This document shows positions 42,960-52,112 of a DNA stretch of 64,000 bases, one piece after another; position 1 is the stretch's first letter; every line of letters begins with the position of its first letter. The notes beneath the pieces are model-generated. The model did not search any database, had not been told where the DNA came from, and worked only from the letters and a program-made list of their open reading frames with translations. This stretch comes from Megasphaera sp. AM44-1BH (GTDB lineage: Bacteria > Bacillota > Negativicutes > Veillonellales > Megasphaeraceae), in contig NZ_QSFA01000005.1 in assembly GCF_003467125.1 (NCBI RefSeq), forward strand, positions 66,959 to 130,958, given 5' to 3'. The position numbers were made by a program, and so were the translations under genes.

Positions 42960-43898
42960 TTACTTTTGTTTGATGAAGTCCGGTGTGGTCAGGTAGCGGT
43001 CGCCGTTATCGGGCAGGAAGGCTACGACAGTTTTGCCGGCGTTTTCCGGGCGGTTGGCAATCTGGGTGGCTGCGTAGAGTGCAGCACCACCGGAGATACC
43101 GATGAGCAAGCCTTCTTCCTGGGAGAAGGCTTGTGCTGTGTCATAGGCCTGGTCCGTCGTGACGGTGAAGACTTCGTTGTAAATCTTGGTGTCCAGTGTT
43201 TCCGGTACGAAGTTGGCGCCGATGCCCTGGAGTTTGTGCGGGCCGGCATGGCCTTCGGACAGGAGCGGAGAATCAGCCGGTTCGACGGCTACGATCTGGA
43301 CGGACGGTTTCTTTTCTTTGAGGTACTGGCCTACGCCTGTGAGGGTGCCGCCTGTGCCGACACCGGCGACGAAGATATCGACCTGGCCGTCTGTATCTTC
43401 ATAGATTTCCGGGCCCGTCGTTTCTTTGTGGGCTTTCGGGTTTACAGGGTTGGTAAACTGGCCGGGGATGAAGGAGTTGGGGATTTCTTTTGCCAGTTCG
43501 TTGGCTTTATCAACGGTTCCCTGCATCCCTTTTTTGCCTTCCGTGAGGACGATTTCACCACCGTAGGCGGCAATGAGGTTGCGCCGTTCGACGGACATGG
43601 TTTCCGGCATGGTGAAGATAGCGCGGTAGCCTTTTGCAGCGGCGACAGCGGCCAGGCCGATGCCCGTGTTGCCGCTGGTCGGTTCGATGATGACCGAACC
43701 TTCTTTGAGGATGCCTTTCTGTTCGGCATCTTCAATCATGGCTTTGGCGATGCGGTCCTTGGCAGATCCGGCCGGGTTGAACATATCCAGTTTGACCAGG
43801 ACTTTTCCCTTGACGCCGGATTTTTTATTGAAACGCTGTGGTTCTAAGAGCGGTGTATGACCTACTAATTCCAAAGAGCTTTTATAAATTTTACCCAT
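42960..43898 (-). CDS. cysK: Cysteine synthase (O-acetylserine sulfhydrylase)
   Basis: Makes cysteine from O-acetylserine and sulfide with PLP. The 312-residue protein has PLP lysine K47 in NPAGSAKDRIA, the substrate loop EPTSGNTGIGLA, the phosphate-binding GVGTGGTLTGVG, and GISGGAALYAA. Three codons upstream extensions are ignored because GGAGGGAT precedes the ATG of MGKIYKSS. It is preceded on the minus strand by a cysteine T-box, so expression should rise when charged tRNA-Cys falls. No cysE is adjacent. Confidence 0.96.
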   Translation of the reverse strand: MGKIYKSSLELVGHTPLLEPQRFNKKSGVKGKVLVKLDMFNPAGSAKDRIAKAMIEDAEQKGILKEGSVIIEPTSGNTGIGLAAVAAAKGYRAIFTMPETMSVERRNLIAAYGGEIVLTEGKKGMQGTVDKANELAKEIPNSFIPGQFTNPVNPKAHKETTGPEIYEDTDGQVDIFVAGVGTGGTLTGVGQYLKEKKPSVQIVAVEPADSPLLSEGHAGPHKLQGIGANFVPETLDTKIYNEVFTVTTDQAYDTAQAFSQEEGLLIGISGGAALYAATQIANRPENAGKTVVAFLPDNGDRYLTTPDFIKQK

Positions 43899-43988
43899 AA
43901 TGACATCCCTCCATAAAAATTGGACAAAAATAGTATACATTGAGCGCGTGCCTGCAGACGTGGATACGGTTTCCCCCCCCGATGATGC

Positions 43989-44223
43989 AAAAATCCGCCG
44001 TCTCGTTCAGAGGCGGCGGACCGTGGTTCCACTCTGGTTGCAGTATAACTGCCACTCGGTACCGGTAACGGCGGCTGCCGGAACAGGATACTCACAGTTC
44101 CCCTGTTCAGCTCGCAAAGGCATTCGCTGCAATACGTGCCGGGCAGGCTTTCAGCCTATGGCCTGCGTTCTCTGACGACCGTTGTTACAGGTACTTGGTT
44201 TGCTCATCGCTATCTCAATGTTT
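43989..44223 (-). promoter_or_regulatory. Cysteine T-box leader of cysK
   Basis: Read on the minus strand: stem I with AGTA, upper helix CTGTAA/TTGCAG, then GAA followed by the specifier TGC (Cys; plus-strand 44120-44122) and lower helix GCAAA/TTTGC. The T-box sequence AGAGTGGAACCACGG occupies 44021-44035; the base after TGG is A, pairing with the U discriminator of tRNA-Cys. The terminator stem is 44011-44020 with 43994-44003, followed by a T-tract. All parts agree on tRNA-Cys. An eight-C run at 43973-43980 lies between the terminator and the gene. Confidence 0.94.
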
Positions 44224-44229
44224 ACGATT

Positions 44230-44258
44230 ATAGTACACTTTCCATTTTGATTTGTCAA
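44230..44258 (-). promoter_or_regulatory. Promoter of the cysK T-box transcript
   Basis: On the minus strand TTGACA (44253-44258), 17-bp spacer, TACTAT (44230-44235). Confidence 0.75.
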
Positions 44259-44356
44259 TAGAAAAAACCAAAAAATCACTAAAAAGGTGGTTTTTATTTT
44301 ATGGACAGATTTTTTGTGTATAAATTCAGCTGTATATATAAGTTGATATAGATGTG

Positions 44357-44365
44357 TGGTATAAT
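44357..44365 (+). promoter_or_regulatory. Extended -10 promoter for the AAA ATPase gene
   Basis: TGG followed by TATAAT, 30 bp before the start codon. Confidence 0.5.
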
Positions 44366-44394
44366 AGGACTAATACTAAGGGAGGAAATACCAT

Positions 44395-45504
44395 ATGCTT
44401 GTTCGATTCTCTGTACGGGGCTGTCTGTCGTTTTCTGATACGGTGACACTGCGCCTCGTGCCTTCCGACCATAGGCGTATCAAAGGTACGCGGTATGAAA
44501 GTTGTTTTTCTGCCGTGTCGGAGTATAAAATCATGCGCTCCCTGCTGGTATTCGGCCCCAGCGGCGCCGGCAAGACCAATCTGCTCATTGCCCTGCAGTT
44601 TTTGCTGGACACCATCCTCGAAGGGTGGACGCCGGCGCTTCTGCCTTCAGGAAACGGCCCCGTGTCATTTGCCATTTCTCTGTATGATGAAACCAGTGCC
44701 CGATCCTATGACTACAGCCTGTCCTATACGGCAGAGGGCATAGAGGAAGAGAGCCTTTCTCTGGGAGGCGCTGTGCTGTATGCCTACAGCAGGGGTGTGC
44801 TTGAATGGCATGGGCCGGGAGATGCCCCGCGCGTCAGCAGCAGCGAAGATATCCTCGCCCAGACGGCGGCCTTTCTGCCAGAAAGTGAAGGCCTGCGCAG
44901 GATGGCGGCAGCGGTCCACATCGTGCGGGAACGGGACATGACGGTCTGGCAGCAGATGCCCATGCGCCTGTCTGAGGTAGAATGGAAATACTGGCAGTCA
45001 GAGGAAAGGGATATCTTGTTTCTGCTGCAGCTCATCGACCCGTCCATCTGCCGCATTTCCTATACGGGAGATGGCGATACGGCCGAGGTCCTGCTATGGC
45101 GTCACGGCGAGCCCCGTCCCTGCCGGCTTTCCGATGAAGCGGCGGGCCTGCGCAAGATGGCGGCCCTGGCAGCCGGACTGGCCCAGATGCGGCAGGGCAG
45201 TACGGTCATCATCGATGACCTCGATGCCTACTGGATGACACCGGTCCTGCAGCATCTCATCCGCGATTTCGTCCATCAGAAAGAAAACAGGGGCCAGCTG
45301 CTGGGTGTGACCCATGACCTGCTGCTCCTGGATAACGACCTGTTCCATCCGGAACAGCTCTGGATCGCCCGGCGCGGCCCTCAGGGCAGGACGCAGATGT
45401 GGCCCATCAGTGCCTATCATCTGCGCAGTGAACGGCGCCGGCTCTATGACGCATACATCAAAGGAGAATTCAATACATACCCGTTTCAGGAGGCGGTACG
45501 ATGA
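44395..45504 (+). CDS. AAA-family ATPase, OLD/Abi-like, without partner nuclease
   Basis: A 369-residue ABC-like ATPase that starts with the typical LVRFSVRGCLSFSD strand of AAA_15/AAA_21 proteins. Walker A is GPSGAGKTN (from residue 54); the Walker B region reads STVIIDDLDAYW (D274, D275), where relatives usually have IDEIE. The following THDLLLLDNDLF is the usual sensor histidine region. The protein is shorter than OLD-type nucleases and has no Toprim domain. Related ATPases act in phage defence with a second nuclease gene, but here the next gene, overlapping by 4 bp, is an MBL-fold hydrolase. Function unknown. Confidence 0.8.
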   Translation: MLVRFSVRGCLSFSDTVTLRLVPSDHRRIKGTRYESCFSAVSEYKIMRSLLVFGPSGAGKTNLLIALQFLLDTILEGWTPALLPSGNGPVSFAISLYDETSARSYDYSLSYTAEGIEEESLSLGGAVLYAYSRGVLEWHGPGDAPRVSSSEDILAQTAAFLPESEGLRRMAAAVHIVRERDMTVWQQMPMRLSEVEWKYWQSEERDILFLLQLIDPSICRISYTGDGDTAEVLLWRHGEPRPCRLSDEAAGLRKMAALAAGLAQMRQGSTVIIDDLDAYWMTPVLQHLIRDFVHQKENRGQLLGVTHDLLLLDNDLFHPEQLWIARRGPQGRTQMWPISAYHLRSERRRLYDAYIKGEFNTYPFQEAVR

Positions 45505-46196
45505 GTATACAGATAACCTATCTGGCTCACAGCGGGTTTGCTGTGGAGACAGCGACGAAAGTGCTCGTATTTGATTATTATCAGGATGAACAGCGCATCG
45601 TGCGCCGTTATGCCGACGGTGAAAAGCCGTTGTGGTTCTTTGTCAGCCACTGGCACGGCGACCATTTCAACCGCCATATCATCGATTTTTCCCATAAAGC
45701 ACAGGCCTATATCGTCAATAAGGACGTACCGTTCCGGCAGGCCCCGGAAGACAAACTGTATTCTATGGAAGTCTATGATACGCGGCGCATCGACGATGCC
45801 ATCGTGACCCAGTTCGGCTCGACCGACGAAGGCGGTTCCTTCCTGGTCCGCACGGACGGGCTGAGCCTGTTCCATGCCGGAGATCTGAACTGGTGGCACT
45901 GGGATGGCGATACCGATGAAAATAACGAAAACGCAAAACGCATGTTTGACGCCGAAATGCAGAAACTGGACGGACTCACCGTCGATGTGGCCTTTTTCCC
46001 CGTCGATGCCCGCCTCGAACGGGCCCGGGAATGGGGCGTGTCGGAATTTCTGAAGCACGTGACGGTCAAGCTCTGTCTGGTCCCCATGCACTATTTTGGC
46101 GCTCCCTGGCAGCCGTCGGAGGCATTCCGTAAGGCCTGGCCGGATCAGCCACTGTGGATTCCTGTCCATAGCGGAGATACAAAAATACTGTGGTAA
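45501..46196 (+). CDS. MBL-fold metallo-hydrolase (UlaG-like)
   Basis: A 231-residue metallo-beta-lactamase-fold protein with the HxHxDH motif in FFVSHWHGDHFNRH, an aspartate in LSLFHAGDLNWW and a late histidine in VPMHYFG. Family members include lactonases, phosphodiesterases and nucleases; the substrate is not evident. The N-terminus ITYLAHSGFAVET is typical of the UlaG/YhfI type. Translationally coupled to the preceding ATPase gene (ATGA overlap). Confidence 0.9.
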   Translation: MSIQITYLAHSGFAVETATKVLVFDYYQDEQRIVRRYADGEKPLWFFVSHWHGDHFNRHIIDFSHKAQAYIVNKDVPFRQAPEDKLYSMEVYDTRRIDDAIVTQFGSTDEGGSFLVRTDGLSLFHAGDLNWWHWDGDTDENNENAKRMFDAEMQKLDGLTVDVAFFPVDARLERAREWGVSEFLKHVTVKLCLVPMHYFGAPWQPSEAFRKAWPDQPLWIPVHSGDTKILW

Positions 46197-46241
46197 CACA
46201 GGTACACTACACGACCGGCATGAGCCGGAGGAGGAACGATA

Positions 46242-47516
46242 ATGACCCAATTTGAGACAACGACAGGGCAGGCGCGGAGTCATATTGCCAATTATATACT
46301 GATTATCGCGGCGCTGCTCCTGCTTTTTTCCTATCCTTTCCGGGACTTGTTCTGGGGAGGCCTCATCATGCACCTGTCCGGTGCGGCCCTCATCGGGGGA
46401 CTGGCCGACTGGTATGCCGTGACGGCCCTGTTCCGCCGGCCCCTGGGGATTTCTTTCAAAACGGCACTGATCCCCAGCAGCAAGGAACGGATCGCCGAAA
46501 CGGCCCGGCATATGATCGAGAGTGAAATCCTGACCGTCCCCAATATGTACCAGGTACTGAAGCATCATCCCGTCCTGGAAGCAGGCCTTTCGTACCTGCA
46601 CACGGAAAAGGGATTCCAGTCGGCAGAACGCGTCCTGGGGCACGTCCTCAACACGTTTTTGTATACCCTGGACATGAAAAAAATCGTCGAAGCCTTTTCC
46701 GATATGGGCGCCGATGCCATTGAAAAAATCCGCGTAGCACCGATTATGGGCAAGGCTCTCCAGACCGGCCTGGTCGGGGAATCGGGAAATGATTTCCTGG
46801 ATTTTCTCATCTGCACCCTGGAATCGATGACAAAAAGCGAAACGGCCAAACGGTACATCGCCGATATTTACCGCGAATCCCTGCGCCAGTATGAACACCG
46901 GAATTTCGTCTATGCCCTCATCGTCAAGGCGGCACTGGCCAGTGATATGTTCAGTCCCGAACGGGTGGCAGCCAACTTGCAGGAAAAATTCCTGGCGGTG
47001 CTGCAGGAAGCGAAGAAACCCGATTCGGAAGAACGCAAAAAAGCCATGCAGTTCATCTGGCGTCAGGCTGAACAGCTGGAAGTCAATCCGGCATGGCAGG
47101 AACGGCTGGAAAGCTATAAGATGCGCCTGTTCCACCATGTCGTTTCCCGTCCGGACATGAAAGAAGCGTGGCAGCGCTACGTACAGGACCCGGACCGGCA
47201 GAACCGGATCTGCCGTACCGCTGCGACCTATGCCATCGAACGCCTCGAAGGCTGGAAGAGCAGCGACCTGCAGGTAGAACAGATGAACCGCATGGTCCTG
47301 GCTCTGGCAGCAAAGGAACTGAAACGGCTCCAGACATGGTTCGGCGCGACGGCAGAAAAAGAAATCCTGGCCTATGATGCCCAGGAACTGGCCGATGCAC
47401 TGGAAAGCCGCGTATGGTACGACCTGCAGATGATCCGCGTCAACGGGTCGCTGGTAGGCGCCGTCCTCGGGGCCTGCATCTTCCTTGCCATGTACGCGTT
47501 GAAAGGAGGCTGGTAA
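46242..47516 (+). CDS. DUF445 membrane protein, first of a tandem pair
   Basis: A 424-residue DUF445 (YjiN/YheB-like) protein: two hydrophobic helices near the N-terminus, the family signature GGLADWYAVTALFRRPLGI, a long helical middle, and a C-terminal hydrophobic helix preceded by DLQMIRVNGSLVGAVLGA. Function of the family is unknown. GAGGAGG upstream of the ATG. One base separates it from its paralogue. Confidence 0.88.
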   Translation: MTQFETTTGQARSHIANYILIIAALLLLFSYPFRDLFWGGLIMHLSGAALIGGLADWYAVTALFRRPLGISFKTALIPSSKERIAETARHMIESEILTVPNMYQVLKHHPVLEAGLSYLHTEKGFQSAERVLGHVLNTFLYTLDMKKIVEAFSDMGADAIEKIRVAPIMGKALQTGLVGESGNDFLDFLICTLESMTKSETAKRYIADIYRESLRQYEHRNFVYALIVKAALASDMFSPERVAANLQEKFLAVLQEAKKPDSEERKKAMQFIWRQAEQLEVNPAWQERLESYKMRLFHHVVSRPDMKEAWQRYVQDPDRQNRICRTAATYAIERLEGWKSSDLQVEQMNRMVLALAAKELKRLQTWFGATAEKEILAYDAQELADALESRVWYDLQMIRVNGSLVGAVLGACIFLAMYALKGGW

Positions 47517-47517
47517 T

Positions 47518-48795
47518 ATGACATACCGTCAGCGGGCAAATGCCATCCTGGCCTTATCTTTCCTGTGCTTTGTCCTGGTATTCTGGTGGTGGTACAGCCA
47601 TGAAGTGGGCATTCTGGGAGAACTTCTGTTTTTCGTCATCCAGTCGGCCCTCATCGGCAGCATTGCCGACTGGTTCGCCGTGACGGCCCTCTTCGAACGG
47701 CCTCTGGGATTCCCCTATCACACGGAACTGGTCTACAGCCACCGCACGCAGATCATAGACGGCATGACCCATGTCGTATCAGAAAAACTTCTGCAGCCGG
47801 GCATGTGGAAAGACAAATTGTATACCGTCTCCTTCGTAGATAAATTTACGAACTGGCTGGCCAGCGGCGGCCGGGAAAAATTCCGGGCCCTGTTGTATGA
47901 AGTCGCCCAGCAGGCCTATGAATATGGCCGCCAGAGCAAGAATCAGCAGTATATCGCAGCCCATATCCGGGCCTACCTCAAGCGGCAGCCTCTCCTGAGC
48001 TTTCTCCAGGACCGCATGATCACCATGCTGGAAGACCCGGACAGCCAGATGCTGACCGACATCATCGGCCTCATCAAGGACTGCGTGCGCAGCAAGGAAT
48101 TTGAAGCCGTCCTCGTCAAGGCTCTCGACGAATGGATGGCCGAATCCCGGACGGCTCCGCACCTCATCATGACGTTGAATAAATTTACCGGCATGGTCGA
48201 TACCCAAAAAGTGGCCAAAGACGTGCAGAAAGGCATCATCATCTGGCTGGAACGGTGGGAACACGCCGGCGGCAAAGAACGGCAGTGGCTGTGCCAGAAG
48301 CTGGAACTGCAGATGTATGCCATGAACGGCCAGCTGACCTACACGGTACAGCGCTGGCAGGACCAGTTTGTCGATTCCCTGCCGGTAGAAATGTGGCTCA
48401 CATCGACCCAGCGCGCCAGTCAGGCTTATTTTACGACGGGCGTAGAAGGAAAAGACAAGCTGCAGAACCTCCTGGAAGGGGAATTCATGCATTACCTCGA
48501 CTACTGCAGCCAGTATCCGGAAATCAAAGACTGGATCGACGATCAGATCCGCCGGGGCTGTGAAGTCATCCTGGAACACGAACACTCCCTCATCGGCGTC
48601 GCCGTGCGGGAAGTTCTGTCCGGCTTTGACAAGAAGAAATTCAATGCCTTCCTGGAAAGCAAAGTCGGGGAAGACCTGGCCTGGATCCGTATCAACGGCG
48701 CCATCGTCGGTGGTACCCTGGGACTCTTCGTCTTCGTCATCCTGAAAGTCATATACGAACCCTTCTTCGTACCCTTCATCCGTAACTTGTTCTAG
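47518..48795 (+). CDS. DUF445 membrane protein, second of a tandem pair
   Basis: A 425-residue paralogue with the same layout: N-terminal helices, GSIADWFAVTALFERPLGFPYHTEL, helical middle and C-terminal DLAWIRINGAIVGGTLGLFVFVILK. It begins two bases after its partner's stop codon and is only moderately similar to it, so the pair is old and may form a heteromer. A composite repeat starts directly at its stop codon. Confidence 0.88.
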   Translation: MTYRQRANAILALSFLCFVLVFWWWYSHEVGILGELLFFVIQSALIGSIADWFAVTALFERPLGFPYHTELVYSHRTQIIDGMTHVVSEKLLQPGMWKDKLYTVSFVDKFTNWLASGGREKFRALLYEVAQQAYEYGRQSKNQQYIAAHIRAYLKRQPLLSFLQDRMITMLEDPDSQMLTDIIGLIKDCVRSKEFEAVLVKALDEWMAESRTAPHLIMTLNKFTGMVDTQKVAKDVQKGIIIWLERWEHAGGKERQWLCQKLELQMYAMNGQLTYTVQRWQDQFVDSLPVEMWLTSTQRASQAYFTTGVEGKDKLQNLLEGEFMHYLDYCSQYPEIKDWIDDQIRRGCEVILEHEHSLIGVAVREVLSGFDKKKFNAFLESKVGEDLAWIRINGAIVGGTLGLFVFVILKVIYEPFFVPFIRNLF

Positions 48796-49255
48796 GACCC
48801 ACGGCTGGGGACTTGTTTCCCTGACGTGCCGCGGCGTCTGGCTTATTTACTATGCCTCGCCGGCTGGACCATCATCTGCGGCGTCGTCGTCAGTCAGCGT
48901 AGCCCCGCTACGCCTCCCTCCATCCTCCTTGCATCTGACGGCCCCGCCGACGATGCCTGACGTAAAACGCCAGCCGTCGCGGCACTAGGATTGCTAATTT
49001 TAGTATAAAGAGCCGGTTTGACGAACCGGCTTTTTTCATCAAACTCCAAACTCCAAACTCCAAACTTCAAACTTCAAACTTCAAACTATCCTTTCCCGTC
49101 CCCGGTCGTGGGTCCTTTGTTGCTGAGTTTATATAGATAGTGCTGAGTTTATATAGAAAAGCCGGTTCGACGAACCGGCTTGTTTGCTGTCTGTGGCCTG
49201 CGAACGGCGGCTTTTTCCTCAAACATCAAACTTCAAACATCAAACTATCTTTTCC
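48796..49255. repeat. Composite intergenic repeat, copy R2
   Basis: Begins GGACCCACGGCTGGGG directly after the DUF445 stop and contains a diverged P-like module with GCGTAGC/GCTACGC-type hairpin, then a GCCGGTTTGACGAACCGGC hairpin, 7-bp CAAACTN arrays at 49039-49087 and 49219-49247, the end sequence CCCCGGTCGTGGGTCC, and a 17-bp direct repeat (TGCTGAGTTTATATAGA at 49121 and 49141). The segment CCGCCGACGATGCCTGACG recurs inverted in R3 near 52690. Confidence 0.8.
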
Positions 49256-49309
49256 TTGTCATAAAAAACCAGAATATTTGTATAAAAGACTGTTCAAATT
49301 TATAAAAAG

Positions 49310-49318
49310 TGGTATAAT
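49310..49318 (+). promoter_or_regulatory. Extended -10 promoter for the MFS gene
   Basis: TGG followed by TATAAT (49313-49318), 48 bp upstream of the start, in an A+T-rich stretch. Confidence 0.55.
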
Positions 49319-49365
49319 ATGTAATGTAGATTTATAAAAATTCAGTCTCAAAGAAGGACGGTCTT

Positions 49366-50625
49366 ATGAATATTCAGCAGCGGGTGTTTAAAAAGTTATT
49401 TGGGCGGTTAATGCCGCTTATTATGTTCTTATATTTTATTTCCTTTGTAGACCGGGCCAATATCGGCATTGCGTCGTTGACGATGAATCAGGATCTGGGC
49501 ATCGGCACGGCGGCCTATGGCTTTGGCGCGGGGCTCTTTTTTATCGGTTATTTCCTCTTTGGCCTGCCGAGTAATGTCATTCTGGCCCGGCTGGGGGCAC
49601 GGCGCTGGATTGCCGCCATTCTCTTTGTCTGGGGCCTCATTTCCACGAGTACCATGTTCGTCCACAATGCCGTCGAGCTGTACATCGTGCGCTTTGTCCT
49701 CGGCGCGGCAGAAGCGGGCTTTTATCCCGGCATCATTTATTATCTCGACCATTGGTTCCCCCTCCAGGCCAAGACGCGGGCGTTCAGTTATTTCCACATG
49801 TCCCTGGCCATTTCCATGTGCATCGGTAATGTCCTGAGCGGCGTCATCCTCGGCATGGACGGGCTGGCTGGGCTGGCCGGCTGGCAATGGGTCTTCCTCT
49901 GTGAAGGGCTGCCGGCGGTGCTCTGTTCCTTCGTGGCCTACCGGGTCCTCCTCGATTCGCCCCGGGACGTATCGTGGCTGACGGAGGAAGAAAAAGACTG
50001 GCTCGTACAGAAACTGGCCGGCGAACGGGCAACGAAGCCCATGGGCAATTCTACGTCCATGTGGAGCGTCTGCACGAAACCCCAGGTCTGGCATTTTGCC
50101 CTCATTTATACGACCCTCAATATCGGATTTTACGGGATTTTATTCTGGCTGCCCCAGATCGTCAAGGGCATGGCCGGCACGAATAATATGATCACCAGCA
50201 TCCTCAGTGCCATCCCCTGGATCACGGCCATCGTGGTCATGGGCTTTGTGGCAGGCTATGCTGACCGGTCGCAGAAGAAAAAGAAATACGTGGCCGTCCC
50301 CATTTTCCTCGGCGCCCTGGGCCTTCTGGCAGGGACGTATTTCCATAATTATCCCGTCCTGGCCCTGGCCTGCCTGTCCCTGTCAACGGCCTGCTGTGAA
50401 TGTCCCGTAGGCCCCTTCTGGACTTTTCCGTCGCGTATGTTTGACGGCGTCACCGGGGCAGCTGCCATTGCCATCATCAACGCTATCGGCAACCTGGGCG
50501 GATTTTTCGGGCCCTACTTGTTCGGCCTCGTCTCGACGGGCAGCAACTTTACGACGGGCTTTGTCGTCCTGGCTTCGATGATGATCATTTCTTCTATCCT
50601 GGCCATGCTTGTCAAGGAAAAGTAA
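49366..50625 (+). CDS. MFS transporter, anion:cation symporter (ACS) family
   Basis: A 419-residue twelve-helix carrier. ACS features: YFISFVDRANIGIASLTMNQDLG at the first helix, GYFLFGLPSNVILARLGARRW, and LGAAEAGFYPGIIYYLDHWFP. The family moves organic anions such as glucarate, phthalate, tartrate or hydroxy acids. The next gene is a GlcD-type FAD oxidase, so a hydroxy acid (lactate, glycolate or malate-like) is a sensible candidate substrate. Confidence 0.9.
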   Translation: MNIQQRVFKKLFGRLMPLIMFLYFISFVDRANIGIASLTMNQDLGIGTAAYGFGAGLFFIGYFLFGLPSNVILARLGARRWIAAILFVWGLISTSTMFVHNAVELYIVRFVLGAAEAGFYPGIIYYLDHWFPLQAKTRAFSYFHMSLAISMCIGNVLSGVILGMDGLAGLAGWQWVFLCEGLPAVLCSFVAYRVLLDSPRDVSWLTEEEKDWLVQKLAGERATKPMGNSTSMWSVCTKPQVWHFALIYTTLNIGFYGILFWLPQIVKGMAGTNNMITSILSAIPWITAIVVMGFVAGYADRSQKKKKYVAVPIFLGALGLLAGTYFHNYPVLALACLSLSTACCECPVGPFWTFPSRMFDGVTGAAAIAIINAIGNLGGFFGPYLFGLVSTGSNFTTGFVVLASMMIISSILAMLVKEK

Positions 50626-50640
50626 ATCAGCTATGATATA

Positions 50641-50676
50641 AAAGTCCGGACAGAACGGATAGCCTGTCCGGGCTTT
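50641..50676 (+). terminator. Weak terminator hairpin between MFS and oxidase genes
   Basis: A 13-bp stem with one wobble (50641-50653 with 50664-50676) ending in CTTTG, so termination is probably partial. Confidence 0.45.
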
Positions 50677-50702
50677 GTGCATACAGAAAAGGAGCCTATG
50701 AG

Positions 50703-52109
50703 ATGAAACCATATCAGAAAATTACCAAAGACATCATACAGAAATTAGTGGATATACTGGGAGAAAAGGGCGTTTCCACCGATCCGGACCGCCTCGTCCA
50801 GTACGAACGGGATGAAGGGGTGGAACGGGAATTTTTCCGTACGCCCGATGCTGTAGTGTATCCGACGACGACTGAAGATGTGGCGGCTGTCCTGCAGCTG
50901 GCCAATACGGAAAATATCCCCGTCATTCCCCGGGGAGCCGGGACAGGCCTGGAATTTGGCGCTGTCGTCAATACCTACGGCGGTATCATCCTCAGCACAG
51001 AAAAGATGAACCGTATCCTCGAAGTGAACGGGGAAAAACTGTACATGGTCGTCGAACCGGGCGTCCGCACGGCTGACGTACAAGCCGCCGCCAAAGCCCA
51101 GGGACTGCTCTATGCCGGCGACCCCTGCAGCGGGGACTCCTGCTTTATCGGGGGCAATGCCTCGACCAATGCTGGCGGCAACCGGGCCGTCCGTTATGGA
51201 ACGACGCGGGACCAGATTTATAGCATCGAAGTCGTGACGCCCCTGGGGCAGATTACCCATCTGGGAAGCCGCCTGAAAAAAGTCTCTACAGGCTATCCTC
51301 TGGAAAAAATCGTCATCGGCTCCGAAGGTACTTTGGGCATCATTACCAAACTGGTCCTGAAACTGGTGCCCCTGCCCAAATACAGTGTCAACGTCCTGGC
51401 CATTTTCAAGACCATCGACGACGCCATGTCCATCGTCAATGCCCTGCCCAAAGCCGGCATCGAACCGACCTGCCTGGAATTCATGGACAACGATTCCGTA
51501 CGGGTTACGGAGAAATTCCTCGGTGAAAAACAGCCTCATTCCGATATTGGAAATTATATGATCATCCAGGTAGACAGCAACGATGAAGACCGCATCGATG
51601 ACCTGTGCGTCGCCCTCGATGAACTCTGTCATGACCACGGCGCCATTGACGTCTTTGTCGCCGACGCCGAACGGATCTGGAAAGTGCGCAAGAACTTCTC
51701 CGAAGCATCGACGACAGACAGCCCTATCATGGTCATGGAAGACTTTGTCGTCCCTGCTGACGAACTGGCCAACCTCTTGAAAGAACTGGAAAAAATCAGT
51801 GCCGACCAGAAGACCCCGGTCCGCTCTGTAGCCCATGCCGGCGATGGCAACCTGCACCTGGACATCCTGAAAAAAGACACTCCCGACGACCAGTGGCCGG
51901 CCAAAGTAGAAGCCTTTGAAAAGGCAGCCTATGACGCCGTATACCGCCTGGGTGGCCGTATCTCCGGAGAACACGGCATTGGCGAAAAGAGAAAGAGCCT
52001 CATGGCCCACTATACAGACCCGGTAGAACTGGCCCTCATGAAAGCCGTAAAAAAAGCCTTCGATCCCAACGACATCCTAAACCCGGGGAAAATATTCGAT
52101 GTGGAGTAG
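50703..52109 (+). CDS. FAD-binding 2-hydroxyacid oxidase/dehydrogenase (GlcD/D-lactate dehydrogenase type)
   Basis: A 468-residue flavoprotein of the GlcD/Dld-2 family: FAD-binding VIPRGAGTGLEFGAV, GNASTNAGGNRAVRYGTTRD, and C-terminal HAGDGNLHLDILKKD and SGEHGIGEKRKS. Such enzymes oxidise D-lactate or glycolate, in anaerobes often with electron-transfer flavoproteins. No etfAB or iron-sulfur subunit is adjacent. It follows the MFS carrier by 77 bp. Lactate is plausible given the larC gene at 57.5 kb, but this link is inferred. Confidence 0.9.
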   Translation: MKPYQKITKDIIQKLVDILGEKGVSTDPDRLVQYERDEGVEREFFRTPDAVVYPTTTEDVAAVLQLANTENIPVIPRGAGTGLEFGAVVNTYGGIILSTEKMNRILEVNGEKLYMVVEPGVRTADVQAAAKAQGLLYAGDPCSGDSCFIGGNASTNAGGNRAVRYGTTRDQIYSIEVVTPLGQITHLGSRLKKVSTGYPLEKIVIGSEGTLGIITKLVLKLVPLPKYSVNVLAIFKTIDDAMSIVNALPKAGIEPTCLEFMDNDSVRVTEKFLGEKQPHSDIGNYMIIQVDSNDEDRIDDLCVALDELCHDHGAIDVFVADAERIWKVRKNFSEASTTDSPIMVMEDFVVPADELANLLKELEKISADQKTPVRSVAHAGDGNLHLDILKKDTPDDQWPAKVEAFEKAAYDAVYRLGGRISGEHGIGEKRKSLMAHYTDPVELALMKAVKKAFDPNDILNPGKIFDVE

Positions 52110-52112
52110 GAG

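Noticed and set aside
49039..49087. 7-bp arrays considered as CRISPR
   Set aside because: Units are 7 bp with no spacers; unrelated to the type I-C locus.
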